A stretch of 62,604 bases of DNA from Catenovulum maritimum (GTDB taxonomy: Bacteria; Pseudomonadota; Gammaproteobacteria; Enterobacterales; Alteromonadaceae): assembly GCF_001050375.1 (NCBI RefSeq), contig NZ_KQ130501.1:1-62604 (forward strand), written 5' to 3'. Positions 27,406-37,277 of this stretch are shown here, one piece after another. The notes under the pieces were generated by a model. The model did no database searches. It was given only the letters and a program-made list of their open reading frames with translations, and was not told the origin of the DNA. Made by a program: the position numbers and the translations under genes. The first letter of the stretch is position 1. Every line of letters begins with the position of its first letter.

Positions 27406-30057
27406 ATGAAGCTTAGTCATAAAATATTAATTTTTGTTATTTTAATTATCGCTACACCTATGGTTATTGTAGGCTTTTTCGCTTATTCAACAACCCAATC
27501 AAGCATTAAAACACAAGCGTCTTTAGCCATTAAGTCACAATTACAGCAACAAGCGATTACTTTAGGGAGCTACTTAGATACCATTCATTCAGCATTAAGC
27601 TTGCTGTCTTCTAGCCATATAGTTAGCGAATATATAACGATAAAGTCTGAACAACATAGATACGCGATATTGTTAGCGCCATTACTTGAACAATTTGCTC
27701 AATATTCAGATTCGTATCAAGATTTTTATGAATTTAGAATTGTTCGACCAGATGGTTTGGAAGACGCCAGATTTTCGACGACTTTTGGCAATAATAAAAG
27801 CCAAAACGAAAGTAATATGCTCTGGTACCAAGAGATCAAACAAACTCATAATAAATTTCATTTTAGTATAGAAACAAACCCAGATACTCAATCAATCGCT
27901 ATATTTGCAGTAGAAAAATTATTTGACTCTAATAATGTCTTTTCGGGTTATTTAGTTGCGACGATAGAACCGAGTGTATTCCAAAATATTATGGATGAAA
28001 CATTGGGTGATACTGGGATTGCTATGATGTTAGATACTGACGGTGAAATCATTTTGAGTAATAAAGCTAAATTAAGAAACCAATTTTTACCTAAATTTTT
28101 CTTCGAAAAAGTAACAGCTTCTGCGCAGTCTCATGATTTATTAGAGGTTCATTTTAATAATATAGATATGGTATTCGAAGTTAAATCACTGCCATTAAAC
28201 TTATTCTTAGTTTCAGGGATTTCCATTGACGAATTAAGTAAAAGTAGCCGAGATTTATCTATCATCACCATTTTGACCGTAGTGACCATGGTAATAATAG
28301 CTACATTTTTAACTTATTTTTTAATTCAAAAAACAATTCTCGGACCAATTGCTCGATTAGATCAAGCTAGTAAACAGGTTGGTGACGGTCAATTAACGAT
28401 TCGATTACCAGTTAAAAGAAATGATGAAATAGGTTCTTTATTTTCATCATTTAATAAAATGGTTAGTTCGCTTAATACAAGTAATCAAAGCATTCAAGAT
28501 TATAAAGATCATCTTGAAGAAAAAGTAGACTCTAGAACATTAGCGCTAAAAAATGCGAATACCGAACTAATCAATGCGCGTCAAACAGCTGAACAAGCAA
28601 ACGAACTTAAAAGTCGATTTTTAGCTAATATGAGTCATGAAATAAGAACGCCCCTCACAGCAATTCAAGGTTTCTCTGAACATGCCTTGCATTCGGCGAC
28701 CGATGTAAAGCAAAAAGATGAGCTAATCAGTAAAGTCGTTAAAAATAGTATACATTTAACTGCACTGCTCAACGATATACTTGATTTATCAAAAATTGAA
28801 TCCGGAAAATTGGATATTGAACAAATAGATACTCATTTATTTGATTTGATAGATGAATTAAATGGCTTTGCTGAACCCTTATGCGCTGAGAAGAGCATAG
28901 ATTTTAATCTTTATTGTGAGTATCCACTCCCTGTAAAGTTTGTATCAGATCCGACTCGTTTAAGGCAAATTCTGTTTAATTTAACTTCGAATGCGATTAA
29001 ATTCACTCAAAAAGGCCATGTCACAATTACACTTGAATATGTTGAGAAATATAAAAAACTGGTGTTCCAAATCCAAGATACAGGGATAGGCATGTCGCCT
29101 GAAGAGTTGAATAAATTATTTAAACCATTTACTCAAGCTGATACCAGCACAACTCGACATTTTGGCGGCACAGGTTTAGGGCTTGCAATTAGTCGACATT
29201 TAGCGGGCTATTTGAATTCAGAAATTAGCGTTAAAAGTGAAAAAGGTATAGGTTCTCTATTTGTATTTTCTATGGATTTATCTAATCAAGATGTCGAATT
29301 AATCGCAGAGAGAATAAACATTAGCAAAATTGATAAATCTGTTTCGCCTACCAGTGTGCTAGATTTATCAAAATCTAGACTGTTAATTGCGGAAGATAAC
29401 CCAGACAACCAGACGCTTATTAAGCTTATTTTACAGCCGACTAAAGTTGACTATACGTTAGTGAATAACGGCAGCGAAGCTGTAGAAATCGCATTGTCAG
29501 AAGATTTTGACATGATACTCATGGATATGCAGATGCCTGTTATGGGAGGACTAGAAGCGACCAAAATGCTCCGGCAACTGGGCTATGATGGGCCTATAAT
29601 AGCTTTAACAGCAAACTCAATGAAATCCGAAACAGAAAGTTATTTATCCCAAGGGTGTGATGCTTGTGTTGCCAAGCCAATTGATACCAAAGAATTATTT
29701 AAACAGTTACAACATTTTTTAAAAGCTCAGGCTCAAATCTTTGATTTTGCTGATTTTCAGAACAGAATTACACAAAGTGAAGATTATCAAAAAATGAAAA
29801 ATAACTTTGAAAGTGGTTTAACTAACACCATAATTGTATTTAACCAACTCATTGAAGTGGAAAATTATCAAGAATTGTCGCACGAAGCTCATAAATTAAA
29901 AGGCACCTCCGGTAATATGGGCTGGTCAGAGATTACCGAATTAGCTTCAACTATCGAGATTGCAGCAAACAAACAAGATGTTGAGACAATAAAAAAAGCT
30001 ACTCTAGAGCTAAGTAAAGTAATAGAAGAAAAATTAACAAGGAAGCACCATGAGTAA
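27406..30057 (+). CDS. dCache-HAMP hybrid histidine kinase with HPt
   Basis: Membrane sensor kinase, 883 aa. Order: TM1 (about 7-28), periplasmic double-Cache-like domain (about 30-280), TM2 (about 285-308), HAMP (about 310-362), coiled coil, HisKA (FLANMSHEIRTPLT, His near 413), HATPase (LFNLTSNAIKF, DTGIGM, GGTGLGLAIS), receiver (MILMDMQMPVMGG, AKPID) and C-terminal HPt (HEAHKLKGTSGNMG). It lies 6 bases after the PotD-like gene and overlaps the CheY-like gene by 8 bases. Such context suggests that it reads the occupancy of the binding protein. The HPt could pass phosphate to the adjacent stand-alone receiver or to other receivers. Confidence 0.93.
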   Translation: MKLSHKILIFVILIIATPMVIVGFFAYSTTQSSIKTQASLAIKSQLQQQAITLGSYLDTIHSALSLLSSSHIVSEYITIKSEQHRYAILLAPLLEQFAQYSDSYQDFYEFRIVRPDGLEDARFSTTFGNNKSQNESNMLWYQEIKQTHNKFHFSIETNPDTQSIAIFAVEKLFDSNNVFSGYLVATIEPSVFQNIMDETLGDTGIAMMLDTDGEIILSNKAKLRNQFLPKFFFEKVTASAQSHDLLEVHFNNIDMVFEVKSLPLNLFLVSGISIDELSKSSRDLSIITILTVVTMVIIATFLTYFLIQKTILGPIARLDQASKQVGDGQLTIRLPVKRNDEIGSLFSSFNKMVSSLNTSNQSIQDYKDHLEEKVDSRTLALKNANTELINARQTAEQANELKSRFLANMSHEIRTPLTAIQGFSEHALHSATDVKQKDELISKVVKNSIHLTALLNDILDLSKIESGKLDIEQIDTHLFDLIDELNGFAEPLCAEKSIDFNLYCEYPLPVKFVSDPTRLRQILFNLTSNAIKFTQKGHVTITLEYVEKYKKLVFQIQDTGIGMSPEELNKLFKPFTQADTSTTRHFGGTGLGLAISRHLAGYLNSEISVKSEKGIGSLFVFSMDLSNQDVELIAERINISKIDKSVSPTSVLDLSKSRLLIAEDNPDNQTLIKLILQPTKVDYTLVNNGSEAVEIALSEDFDMILMDMQMPVMGGLEATKMLRQLGYDGPIIALTANSMKSETESYLSQGCDACVAKPIDTKELFKQLQHFLKAQAQIFDFADFQNRITQSEDYQKMKNNFESGLTNTIIVFNQLIEVENYQELSHEAHKLKGTSGNMGWSEITELASTIEIAANKQDVETIKKATLELSKVIEEKLTRKHHE

Positions 30058-30457
30058 TTCTCCAAACTTAAATTCCGCCAGAAATGAAAAAGTATTAATT
30101 GTAGATGACTCTAGAATAATGAGAGACTTTTTGAGAAAAATGTTAGCAGAACTTGGGTTTAATAATTTTGTCGAAGCAGATTCGGCCCAAGATACCTTGG
30201 CTAAATATATCTCTGAACAGCCTAAACTAATATTTTTAGATATAGAGTTAGATGAAGATGATGGTTTGGCTGTATTTGAACAGCTTCTAGCAATAGACTC
30301 TCAGGTAAAAGTTGCAATTGTCAGTGCACACTCAACCATAGATAATGTGAAAAAAGCGATGGGATTAGGCGCTAAAGGATTTTTAGTTAAACCTTTTAGC
30401 CCTAAAAAATTAATCTTAACGTTGAAAAATATGGGATGTGAATTTAAAGGAATTTAA
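30050..30457 (+). CDS. Single-domain CheY-like response regulator
   Basis: 135-aa receiver with no output domain. Conserved residues are present: acidic pair in VDDSRIMRD (about D20-D21), phosphoacceptor in IFLDIEL (about D64), S in IVSAHS and K in LVKPFSPKK. It overlaps the 3' end of the kinase gene by 8 bases, so the pair is translationally coupled and very likely forms a cognate relay. The phosphorylated form may act on the flagellar motor, on other kinases or on an unlinked partner. It overlaps the convergent yfbV gene by 4 bases at the 3' ends. Confidence 0.92.
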   Translation: MSNSPNLNSARNEKVLIVDDSRIMRDFLRKMLAELGFNNFVEADSAQDTLAKYISEQPKLIFLDIELDEDDGLAVFEQLLAIDSQVKVAIVSAHSTIDNVKKAMGLGAKGFLVKPFSPKKLILTLKNMGCEFKGI

Positions 30458-30906
30458 AACCACTCTTTATACCAAAATTTATCAAGCTTATTAAAGGCTT
30501 GGCTTAAGGTGTTGGCCATATCAAGATACTTGGGTTTTGATTTCGTTTGCTCTATCAAAACTCCATTTTCAGCTAATTTATCACCTATCTCGTAATACCA
30601 ACTTGCCAATGTAACTGGGAGAACTTGTTCAGAACGCTTGCCTAACCAGATTAAGCCTTGCATAGGTAAGCTTAATACTAGGAGACTAAGCGCTAAAGAC
30701 TGGGGTAAATAATTTTGACCAAAATAGTTTAACTGTAGAATAAAACTGCCAACAGCAATAACTGGCATTAGCTGTAATGCTAACTTGGTTGCCGAAATAA
30801 CACGGCATTCAGGGAATATCGCAAATAATTGCGGTTTGTTTGGCCATACTTGGCTGTACTTATATCCATTTTGAAGTGTTTTAATCAAATCGAATTTCAT
30901 AGCCAA
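30454..30906 (-). CDS. yfbV: DUF412/UPF0208 membrane protein YfbV
   Basis: 150-aa inner membrane protein of the YfbV family (UPF0208), proposed in E. coli to help insulate the Ter macrodomain; biochemical role unknown. Recognised by GYKYSQVWPNKPQL near residue 15, two hydrophobic segments (about 45-62 and 70-86), the LPMQGLIWLGKRSEQVLP block and WYYEIGDKL. Length equals E. coli YfbV (151 aa). The gene is monocistronic here and convergent with the CheY-like gene. Confidence 0.9.
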   Translation of the reverse strand: MAMKFDLIKTLQNGYKYSQVWPNKPQLFAIFPECRVISATKLALQLMPVIAVGSFILQLNYFGQNYLPQSLALSLLVLSLPMQGLIWLGKRSEQVLPVTLASWYYEIGDKLAENGVLIEQTKSKPKYLDMANTLSQAFNKLDKFWYKEWF

Positions 30907-31079
30907 ACTCTTTTTTACAACTCATCACGCTTTAAATATATATGCATTAGCTATGACTAATCAAGCTTGGATACAAACTAGCTCACAATATATAGATAAA
31001 ATACAAGTTTAGCTAGATTCAGCTTGAGTTTTAGTTCAAGATCACCATATATGAAGCAGGAAGCATTGCTCAATTTTTA

Positions 31080-31988
31080 GTGAAACAAATTATGCAATTA
31101 AAATATATTAATATGGTCGCAATTGGCGGCGGTCACGGATTAGGAAAAGTCCTAAATACATTTTCCGAGCTCGGTTCAAATTTAACCGGCATTGTAGCAA
31201 CGACAGATAATGGTGGCTCAACTGGAAAATTACGAAATGAAACCGACTGTATAGCTTGGGGAGATTTACGAAATTGCATCGCCCATTTGGCAGGAAGTAA
31301 ACTAGGTTCGGATTTACTCAATTATAGATTCAAACATGGTGACTTAGAAAATCACTGTTTAGGCAATTTAATATTTCATGCTTTAGAGCAATTAGAAGTT
31401 AAACCAATCGAAATAATTGAGATTGTTAGGCGCTTATTAAGGATAGATAGTCGCTTGTATCCTATGTCTGAGCAACCTACTCACCTAATGGCTGAATCAG
31501 GCGACAAAACCATAATAGGCGAACTTGCAGTCGACAATTTAAGACAGATGCCAGAAAGCTTATCACTCACAGAAAAAGTATATGCCCCTAATCGTGTTAT
31601 TCGCTCAATTCAAAATGCCAACGTTATTCTACTTGGGCCCGGTAGTTTTTTAACCAGTATTATGCCTGCACTCTTGGTTGAAGATATTTACCATGCGATT
31701 TGCCTATCGCAGGCCAAAATTATCTTTATTGATAATTTAGGTGAAGAACACGGGACATGTTCAAAAACCGATCTAAATGAAAGGTTAAATTGGTTGAAAA
31801 CCATTCGACCCAATTTAAATATAGATGCCGTATTATCTTCTGAATCCGCTAGTGATATCGATCTTAGTAATTGCTTACATATAAAGTCTAATCTAAACGA
31901 CTCAGATGTTAGCTATAGGCATAATGAAGTAAAATTAAGGCAGGCCATTTATAGCATAATTAGCCAAGGCGTAGCCTTGGCTAGCTAA
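31080..31988 (+). CDS. YvcK/YbhK-like gluconeogenesis factor family protein
   Basis: CofD/YvcK superfamily protein, 302 aa, matching E. coli YbhK (302 aa). Motifs: GGGHGLGKVL near residue 16, TTDNGGSTGKLR near 42, AWGDLRNC, CLGNLIFHALE, MSEQPTHLMAE and LLGPGSFLTSIMP. In Bacillus, YvcK is needed for growth on gluconeogenic substrates and for cell shape, and it binds UDP-sugars; the gammaproteobacterial role is less clear. The GTG at 31080 gives the same N-terminal length as YbhK; ATG 31092 is the alternative. No good ribosome site is seen for either. A nine-codon open frame (31051-31080) ends in TAGTG overlapping the GTG, so coupling is possible. It ends 1 base before the dcd stop (convergent). 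Confidence 0.88.
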   Translation: MKQIMQLKYINMVAIGGGHGLGKVLNTFSELGSNLTGIVATTDNGGSTGKLRNETDCIAWGDLRNCIAHLAGSKLGSDLLNYRFKHGDLENHCLGNLIFHALEQLEVKPIEIIEIVRRLLRIDSRLYPMSEQPTHLMAESGDKTIIGELAVDNLRQMPESLSLTEKVYAPNRVIRSIQNANVILLGPGSFLTSIMPALLVEDIYHAICLSQAKIIFIDNLGEEHGTCSKTDLNERLNWLKTIRPNLNIDAVLSSESASDIDLSNCLHIKSNLNDSDVSYRHNEVKLRQAIYSIISQGVALAS

Positions 31989-31989
31989 A

Positions 31990-32589
31990 TTAGTTAGTTT
32001 TGCGTTCGTCGTCTTCACTAATACGGCTGGCAACAGCTCCGTCTTGACCACGATATTTGGCATTTACTCTAGTGTTGTAAGGTCTTAAGGCTGGTCCAGA
32101 CATGGTTTCAAAATTGAGCGCACCAATTTTCATATGAGGCCTTAAAGCTAGTGGTAATTTACCACTATTAAAGAATTCTAACACAATGTTACCTGACCAA
32201 CCTGGATCAATTCTATGTGCAGTTACATGTACCATTAGGCCTAATCTTGCTAAAGAAGAGCGACCATCCAGCCAACCTACAATATCATTCGGTAAAGTCA
32301 CTGATTCGTGGGTAACTGACAAAGCTAATTCCCCCGGATGTAAGAAAAAAGCTTGACCATCTTCAATTTTTATTTCGTCAGACATCACAGAGTTCAATGC
32401 TGTATTAACTTCTTCTTTTGGGCCACTCAAATCTATATATGGCGCGGCATGATCTTGAAAAACTCTAAATTTGTTACCTAAGCGAATGTCGACACTGACT
32501 CCGCTTATCATGTCATCAGCTGGCCTTGGTTGAATGTCTATTTTGCCGCTATCTAAAAGCTCGATAATATCTTTATCACATAAACGCAT
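31990..32589 (-). CDS. dcd: dCTP deaminase
   Basis: Trimeric enzyme that converts dCTP to dUTP, the main source of dUMP for thymidylate in gammaproteobacteria. Motifs: [14 protein letters not shown] near residue 30, [35 protein letters not shown] and the catalytic Glu in [11 protein letters not shown], plus [15 protein letters not shown] at the C terminus. Length 199 aa (E. coli 193). It begins 18 bases after apbC on the same strand, an association seen in other gammaproteobacteria. Confidence 0.96.
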   Translation of the reverse strand: MRLCDKDIIELLDSGKIDIQPRPADDMISGVSVDIRLGNKFRVFQDHAAPYIDLSGPKEEVNTALNSVMSDEIKIEDGQAFFLHPGELALSVTHESVTLPNDIVGWLDGRSSLARLGLMVHVTAHRIDPGWSGNIVLEFFNSGKLPLALRPHMKIGALNFETMSGPALRPYNTRVNAKYRGQDGAVASRISEDDERKTN

Positions 32590-32607
32590 AAATGAAACCT
32601 AAATAAA

Positions 32608-33684
32608 TTACGATATTGTTTTAATTGGAATCGCTCGATTCACAGGGGAATGTTGAGCTAATTTAAATAATTTCCAAGCAAGCTCAAGCGCAATTGTCTC
32701 ACAATATTGATAAAAAGGCGCGCTTTTGAAATCAGTAATTTCTCCTTGATCCATGAGTATCCTAATTTTAGTACTCAGAGGTATTTCACCTAATAGCTCG
32801 ACTTTATGTTTACTTGCCAAATTTCTCCCACCATCACAGCCAAATATATGATCGACATGCCCGCAATTATCACAAATAAATGAACTCATATTTTCGATAA
32901 CACCAAGAACGGGTATATCCAATTTATTAAACATAGCAATCGCTTTATCTGCGTCAGCTAGAGCTACATTTTGCGGTGTAGTAACTACGACTGCAGCGCT
33001 CAAAGGTAGGTTCTGGGTGATGGTTAATTGAATATCTCCAGTACCTGGAGGTAAATCTATGATGAGATAATCTAAACAACCCCATTCGGTTTCATTAAAC
33101 AATTGGGTTAGTGCCTTGCTTGCCATAGGCCCACGCCAGATCGCAGCGGCTTCTTGTTCCACTAAAAAGCCAATTGAATTTGTCCTGATACCCTCTTTAG
33201 ATAGAAGGGGCTGCATTATTCGGCCATCTTCACTCGTCGGCGTTTTATTTTCTAAACCCAGCATAATTGGAATAGATGGTCCGTAAATATCTGCATCTAA
33301 AATACCGACTGCAGCGCCTTGCTCAATAAGTGCTCTTGCGATATTAACACTGGTAGTCGATTTACCTACCCCACCTTTGCCAGAAGCAACCGCAATAATA
33401 TGTTTGATGTTTGCTAATGGGTTATTATGGGATTTATTAATTGAAGCCAACTGAGCGGCATATTCTGTGTTAACTGCCATTTTCTGGTTTGAAATAAATT
33501 CTTCTAATTGCTTAAATTGGAAAGGCAGCTGTAAACTTTGTTTATCCAAGTTTTTTTGTTCGAGTTGCGAGATAAAATAATCGACTAACTCTGGATTCAC
33601 GTTTTTCTGTTGTAAAAAAGTACTAAATTGTTCGACCTCAGCCTTCAATTTATTCTTTTGACCGTTAAAAATAGTTTTAAACAC
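32608..33684 (-). CDS. apbC: Iron-sulfur cluster carrier ATPase ApbC/Mrp
   Basis: P-loop ATPase of the Mrp/NBP35 family that carries and transfers [4Fe-4S] clusters. Deviant Walker A ASGKGGVGKST near residue 104, Walker B IIDLPPGTGD near 210, and the cluster-binding CDNC pair near residue 271. The N-terminal 90 residues are a divergent MIP18/DUF59-like region lacking obvious cysteines. Length 358 aa (E. coli ApbC 369). It lies back to back with metG (97 bases between starts), the same divergent arrangement as in E. coli, which supports the name. Confidence 0.95.
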   Translation of the reverse strand: MFKTIFNGQKNKLKAEVEQFSTFLQQKNVNPELVDYFISQLEQKNLDKQSLQLPFQFKQLEEFISNQKMAVNTEYAAQLASINKSHNNPLANIKHIIAVASGKGGVGKSTTSVNIARALIEQGAAVGILDADIYGPSIPIMLGLENKTPTSEDGRIMQPLLSKEGIRTNSIGFLVEQEAAAIWRGPMASKALTQLFNETEWGCLDYLIIDLPPGTGDIQLTITQNLPLSAAVVVTTPQNVALADADKAIAMFNKLDIPVLGVIENMSSFICDNCGHVDHIFGCDGGRNLASKHKVELLGEIPLSTKIRILMDQGEITDFKSAPFYQYCETIALELAWKLFKLAQHSPVNRAIPIKTIS

Positions 33685-33781
33685 AATTATTTCACTTTAG
33701 TTTGAGATAAGCGGATGCAATTTTGCGTGATTTTGAGTAGTATTCACGCCATTAAATATTCCCAATATAAACTTATTTTCC

Positions 33782-35836
33782 ATGACAGAACAAAGAAAAA
33801 TTTTAGTTACTTGCGCATTGCCTTACGCTAATGGCTCATTACACCTTGGTCATTTATTAGAACACATTCAAACCGATATTTGGGTGCGTTTTCAAAAGTC
33901 ACGTGAAAATATAACTCGCTTTGTCTGCGCATCGGATGCACATGGTACGCCTATCATGCTTAAAGCTGACGAGATGGGACTTAAACCTGAAGAATTAGTT
34001 GAGCAAATTAGAGCTGAACATAAAAAAGACTGTGATGATTTTTTAATAAGTTTTGATAATTATTATTCAACACACTCAGACGAAAACAAAGTGCTTGCCC
34101 AAGAAATTTACACTAAACTAGAAAAAGCGGGCTGCATTACTAAACGCACCATAGAGCAATTATACGACCCAGAAAAACAAATGTTTTTGCCTGAACGGTA
34201 TGTCCGTGGTGAATGTCCTAAATGTGGTGCTGCAGATCAATACGGTGATAACTGTGATGCTTGTGGTTCAACATATTGTTCGACTGAACTTAAAAATGTT
34301 AAGTCTACCGTTTCAAATGCGACTCCGATTTTAAAAGATAGTGAACATTATTTTTTTGAAGTTTGTCAGTTTCAAACCATGTTAGAAGAGTGGACTCGCT
34401 CAGGTGCGCTACAAGAACAGATGGCCAATAAACTTGGTGAATGGATCACAGATGGTTTAAAAGCTTGGGATATTAGTCGTGACGCACCCTATTTTGGTTT
34501 TAACATTCCAGGTACAACGGATAAATTCTTCTACGTTTGGTTAGATGCGCCTATTGGCTACATGAGTAGTTTTAAAAACTGGTGTGAACAAAATAATGAA
34601 GACTTTAATGCCTATTGGGAAAAAGATTCTAGCGCAGAACTACACCACTTTATCGGTAAAGATATAATCAACTTCCATGGTTTATTTTGGCCTGCTATGT
34701 TAGATGGCGCTGGTTTAAGAAAACCGACTAAAGTACATGCGCATGGTTTCTTAACCGTTAATGGTACTAAGATGAGTAAATCTAAAGGTACTTTTATCAA
34801 AGCAAGAACCTATTTAGAACACTTATCACCTGAATATTTGCGTTATTACTATGCAGCTAAATTAACAAGCCGGGTCGATGATTTAGATTTAAACCTTGAA
34901 GATTTTGTTCAAAGAGTTAATTCTGATTTAGTCGGAAAATACGTAAATATCGCTAGCCGATGTGCTGGTTTCATCACTAAGTTGTTTGAAGGTCGTTTAT
35001 CAGACACTATCCTAGAGCCAGTATTGGCTGATGAATTTATTAATGCTGGCGACTCAATCGCACAATTGTACGAAACTAAAGAGTACGGTAAAGCAATTCG
35101 AGAAATAATGGCGCTGGCAGATAAGGCGAATCAATTTATTGCAGAACAAGCACCTTGGGTACTTGCTAAAAATGAAGAAACAAAAGAACAAGCACATCAA
35201 GTATGCTCAATGGGTATCAATTTATTCAGGATTTTAACTGTTTATCTACAGCCTGTATTACCTAACCTAGCCGCCAACGTAGCAGAGTTTTTAAATGATG
35301 ATTTAAGCTGGAATTCACATAAAGCACTATTACAAAATCATAAAATAGAAAAATTTAAACCTTTGCTACAAAGATTAGAAGCGAAGCACATAGAAGCCAT
35401 GACTGAAGCGTCGAAACAGGCGGTTGCAGAAACTAAAGTAGAGAAAACTGTCAAAAATTCAGTAGATAAATCGAATGAATCAGTGGCAGCTCAAATTGAA
35501 CCTATCGCTGAAGAAATCGAGTTCCCTGATTTTGCTAAAATTGATTTAAGGGTTGCTAAAATCACCAAAGCTGAACATGTCGAAGGCGCAGACAAATTAT
35601 TGAAAGTACAAGTTGATCTAGGTAATGAAACGAGACAGATATTTGCTGGGATAAAATCGGCTTATCAGCCTGAAGATTTAGAAGGTAAATTAACCGTCGT
35701 CGTAGCTAATTTAAAACCTAGAAAAATGCGTTTTGGTATGTCGGAAGGTATGATTCTAGCTGCAGGTCCTGGTGGTAAAGATATATGGATATTAAATCCA
35801 GAAGAAGGCGCACAACCAGGCATGCAAGTTAAATAA
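33782..35836 (+). CDS. metG: Methionyl-tRNA synthetase
   Basis: Charges tRNA-Met and initiator tRNA. HIGH-type motif LHLGHLLEH near residue 15, a connective zinc region with CPKCGAADQ and CDACG, catalytic KMSKSKG near 335, anticodon domain (about 390-550), a charged Lys/Glu linker (about 550-575) and a C-terminal EMAP/Trbp111-like tRNA-binding domain (about 580-684; [25 protein letters not shown]) that drives dimerisation. Length 684 aa (E. coli 677). Divergent from apbC and followed by a strong terminator at 35864-35895. Confidence 0.97.
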   Translation: MTEQRKILVTCALPYANGSLHLGHLLEHIQTDIWVRFQKSRENITRFVCASDAHGTPIMLKADEMGLKPEELVEQIRAEHKKDCDDFLISFDNYYSTHSDENKVLAQEIYTKLEKAGCITKRTIEQLYDPEKQMFLPERYVRGECPKCGAADQYGDNCDACGSTYCSTELKNVKSTVSNATPILKDSEHYFFEVCQFQTMLEEWTRSGALQEQMANKLGEWITDGLKAWDISRDAPYFGFNIPGTTDKFFYVWLDAPIGYMSSFKNWCEQNNEDFNAYWEKDSSAELHHFIGKDIINFHGLFWPAMLDGAGLRKPTKVHAHGFLTVNGTKMSKSKGTFIKARTYLEHLSPEYLRYYYAAKLTSRVDDLDLNLEDFVQRVNSDLVGKYVNIASRCAGFITKLFEGRLSDTILEPVLADEFINAGDSIAQLYETKEYGKAIREIMALADKANQFIAEQAPWVLAKNEETKEQAHQVCSMGINLFRILTVYLQPVLPNLAANVAEFLNDDLSWNSHKALLQNHKIEKFKPLLQRLEAKHIEAMTEASKQAVAETKVEKTVKNSVDKSNESVAAQIEPIAEEIEFPDFAKIDLRVAKITKAEHVEGADKLLKVQVDLGNETRQIFAGIKSAYQPEDLEGKLTVVVANLKPRKMRFGMSEGMILAAGPGGKDIWILNPEEGAQPGMQVK

Positions 35837-35863
35837 CCCGTTTTAAACAAAACCTTATATGAT

Positions 35864-35895
35864 AAAACAGTCGCTAAAGCGGCTGTTTTCTTTTT
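35864..35895 (+). terminator. Rho-independent terminator of metG
   Basis: 11-bp stem (AAAACAGTCGC with GCGGCTGTTTT, one T-G pair), TAAA loop, then CTTTTT. It begins 27 bases after the metG stop. Confidence 0.9.
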
Positions 35896-35970
35896 AATTC
35901 CAGCTAAGGGTAAATGCTAGGCAATTTCGGTTGATGCGTTTATCTATAACTAGTAACACTCGAGAATAAA

Positions 35971-37146
35971 ATGGCTCAAATTATATTACAACCTGGTCGA
36001 GAAAAATCACTATTAAGAAGACACCCTTGGATTTTCTCAAGAGCAATAAAACAAGTAGAAGGTACACCTAACTCAGGTGATACAGTTGATGTTATTAGTG
36101 CTAAAGGTCAATGGTTAGCCAAAGCCGCCTACTCTCCAAAATCACAAATTAGAGCACGTGTTTGGAGTTTTGAAAATAGAGAGATAGACCTTGAGTTTTT
36201 TATTGAAAAATTGACTCAAGCTAAACAAATTAGACAAGGCTTAATCCAAGATAAATCTGATGCATACCGACTAATTGCAGGTGAATCAGACAGTTTACCT
36301 GGCTTGACCATAGATATATTTGCCAATGTTATCGTTGGTCAGTTCTTGTCAGCTGGTGTTGAGCGTTGGAAGAAGTTAATCGTTCAAGCCTTACAAACTG
36401 TCTTTCCTGATATGCCTATATATGAAAGATCAGATGTTGACGTCCGTAAAAAAGAAGGGTTAAAGCCGGTTAAAGGTTGGTTAAGTGGAGAATCAGACTT
36501 TAAAATTTGGATTAAAGAAAATAATCTTAAAATTTTAGTTGATATTGATAAAGGGCATAAAACTGGTTTTTATTTAGATCAAAGAGAAAATAGGCAAAAG
36601 GCCGCTAAGTATGTAAAAAATAAATCAGTACTAAATTGTTTTAGTTATACTGGCACATTTGGTCTATACGCTCTACAAAATCAAGCAACATCAGTAACCA
36701 ATGTTGATGTTTCTCAAAATGCATTAGACACGGCAGAATTAAATTATAAAGAAAACGGTTTCAGCACTGGTTACACCAATGTTAATGCCGATGTATTCAA
36801 ATTATTAAGAGAATATAAGCAAGATGGTACGCAATTCGATACCATCATTTTAGACCCACCAAAATTTGTTGAAAATCAAAGACAATTAGTTTCAGCTTGT
36901 CGTGGATATAAAGATATCAACATGCTTGCTCTGCAAATATTAAAGCCAGGTGGTACCTTATTAACATTTTCTTGCTCTGGCCTAGTCGAAGCAGACCTAT
37001 TTCAAAAAGTAGTTGCTGACGCGGCTTTAGACGCAGGTGTTCAAGCTCAAATTGTTGAAAAACTCACTCAAGCCCAAGATCATCCAATTAGTTTAAATTA
37101 TCCAGAAGCTTTCTATTTAAAAGGGCTGGTTGTTAAAAAAATCTGA
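35971..37146 (+). CDS. rlmI: 23S rRNA (cytosine-1962-C5)-methyltransferase
   Basis: SAM-dependent enzyme that makes m5C1962 in 23S rRNA. An N-terminal PUA domain ([17 protein letters not shown]) is followed by a central RlmI-type domain ([27 protein letters not shown]) and a Rossmann methyltransferase domain with [26 protein letters not shown] and the catalytic cysteine in TFSCSGL. It aligns with E. coli RlmI (396 aa) over its whole length (391 aa). Single gene with its own intergenic space; a 13-bp hairpin follows the stop codon. Confidence 0.96.
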   Translation: MAQIILQPGREKSLLRRHPWIFSRAIKQVEGTPNSGDTVDVISAKGQWLAKAAYSPKSQIRARVWSFENREIDLEFFIEKLTQAKQIRQGLIQDKSDAYRLIAGESDSLPGLTIDIFANVIVGQFLSAGVERWKKLIVQALQTVFPDMPIYERSDVDVRKKEGLKPVKGWLSGESDFKIWIKENNLKILVDIDKGHKTGFYLDQRENRQKAAKYVKNKSVLNCFSYTGTFGLYALQNQATSVTNVDVSQNALDTAELNYKENGFSTGYTNVNADVFKLLREYKQDGTQFDTIILDPPKFVENQRQLVSACRGYKDINMLALQILKPGGTLLTFSCSGLVEADLFQKVVADAALDAGVQAQIVEKLTQAQDHPISLNYPEAFYLKGLVVKKI

Positions 37147-37156
37147 TTTACTGCTA

Positions 37157-37190
37157 TTCATTCAGTTAATTATCTAGTTAACTGAATGAA
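37157..37190. terminator. Hairpin after rlmI
   Basis: Perfect 13-bp inverted repeat (TTCATTCAGTTAA / TTAACTGAATGAA, 8-base loop) 10 bases after the rlmI stop. No T-run follows, so it is not a classical intrinsic terminator. It may protect the rlmI 3' end or mark a Rho-dependent end. Role inferred. Confidence 0.5.
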
Positions 37191-37277
37191 AAACAGCTTA
37201 AATTCAATTCATTACTTGTAATTTTCCCACACAAAGCTAGAGTAATAATACCTCTATAAAATAAGTGTTTATCATCC

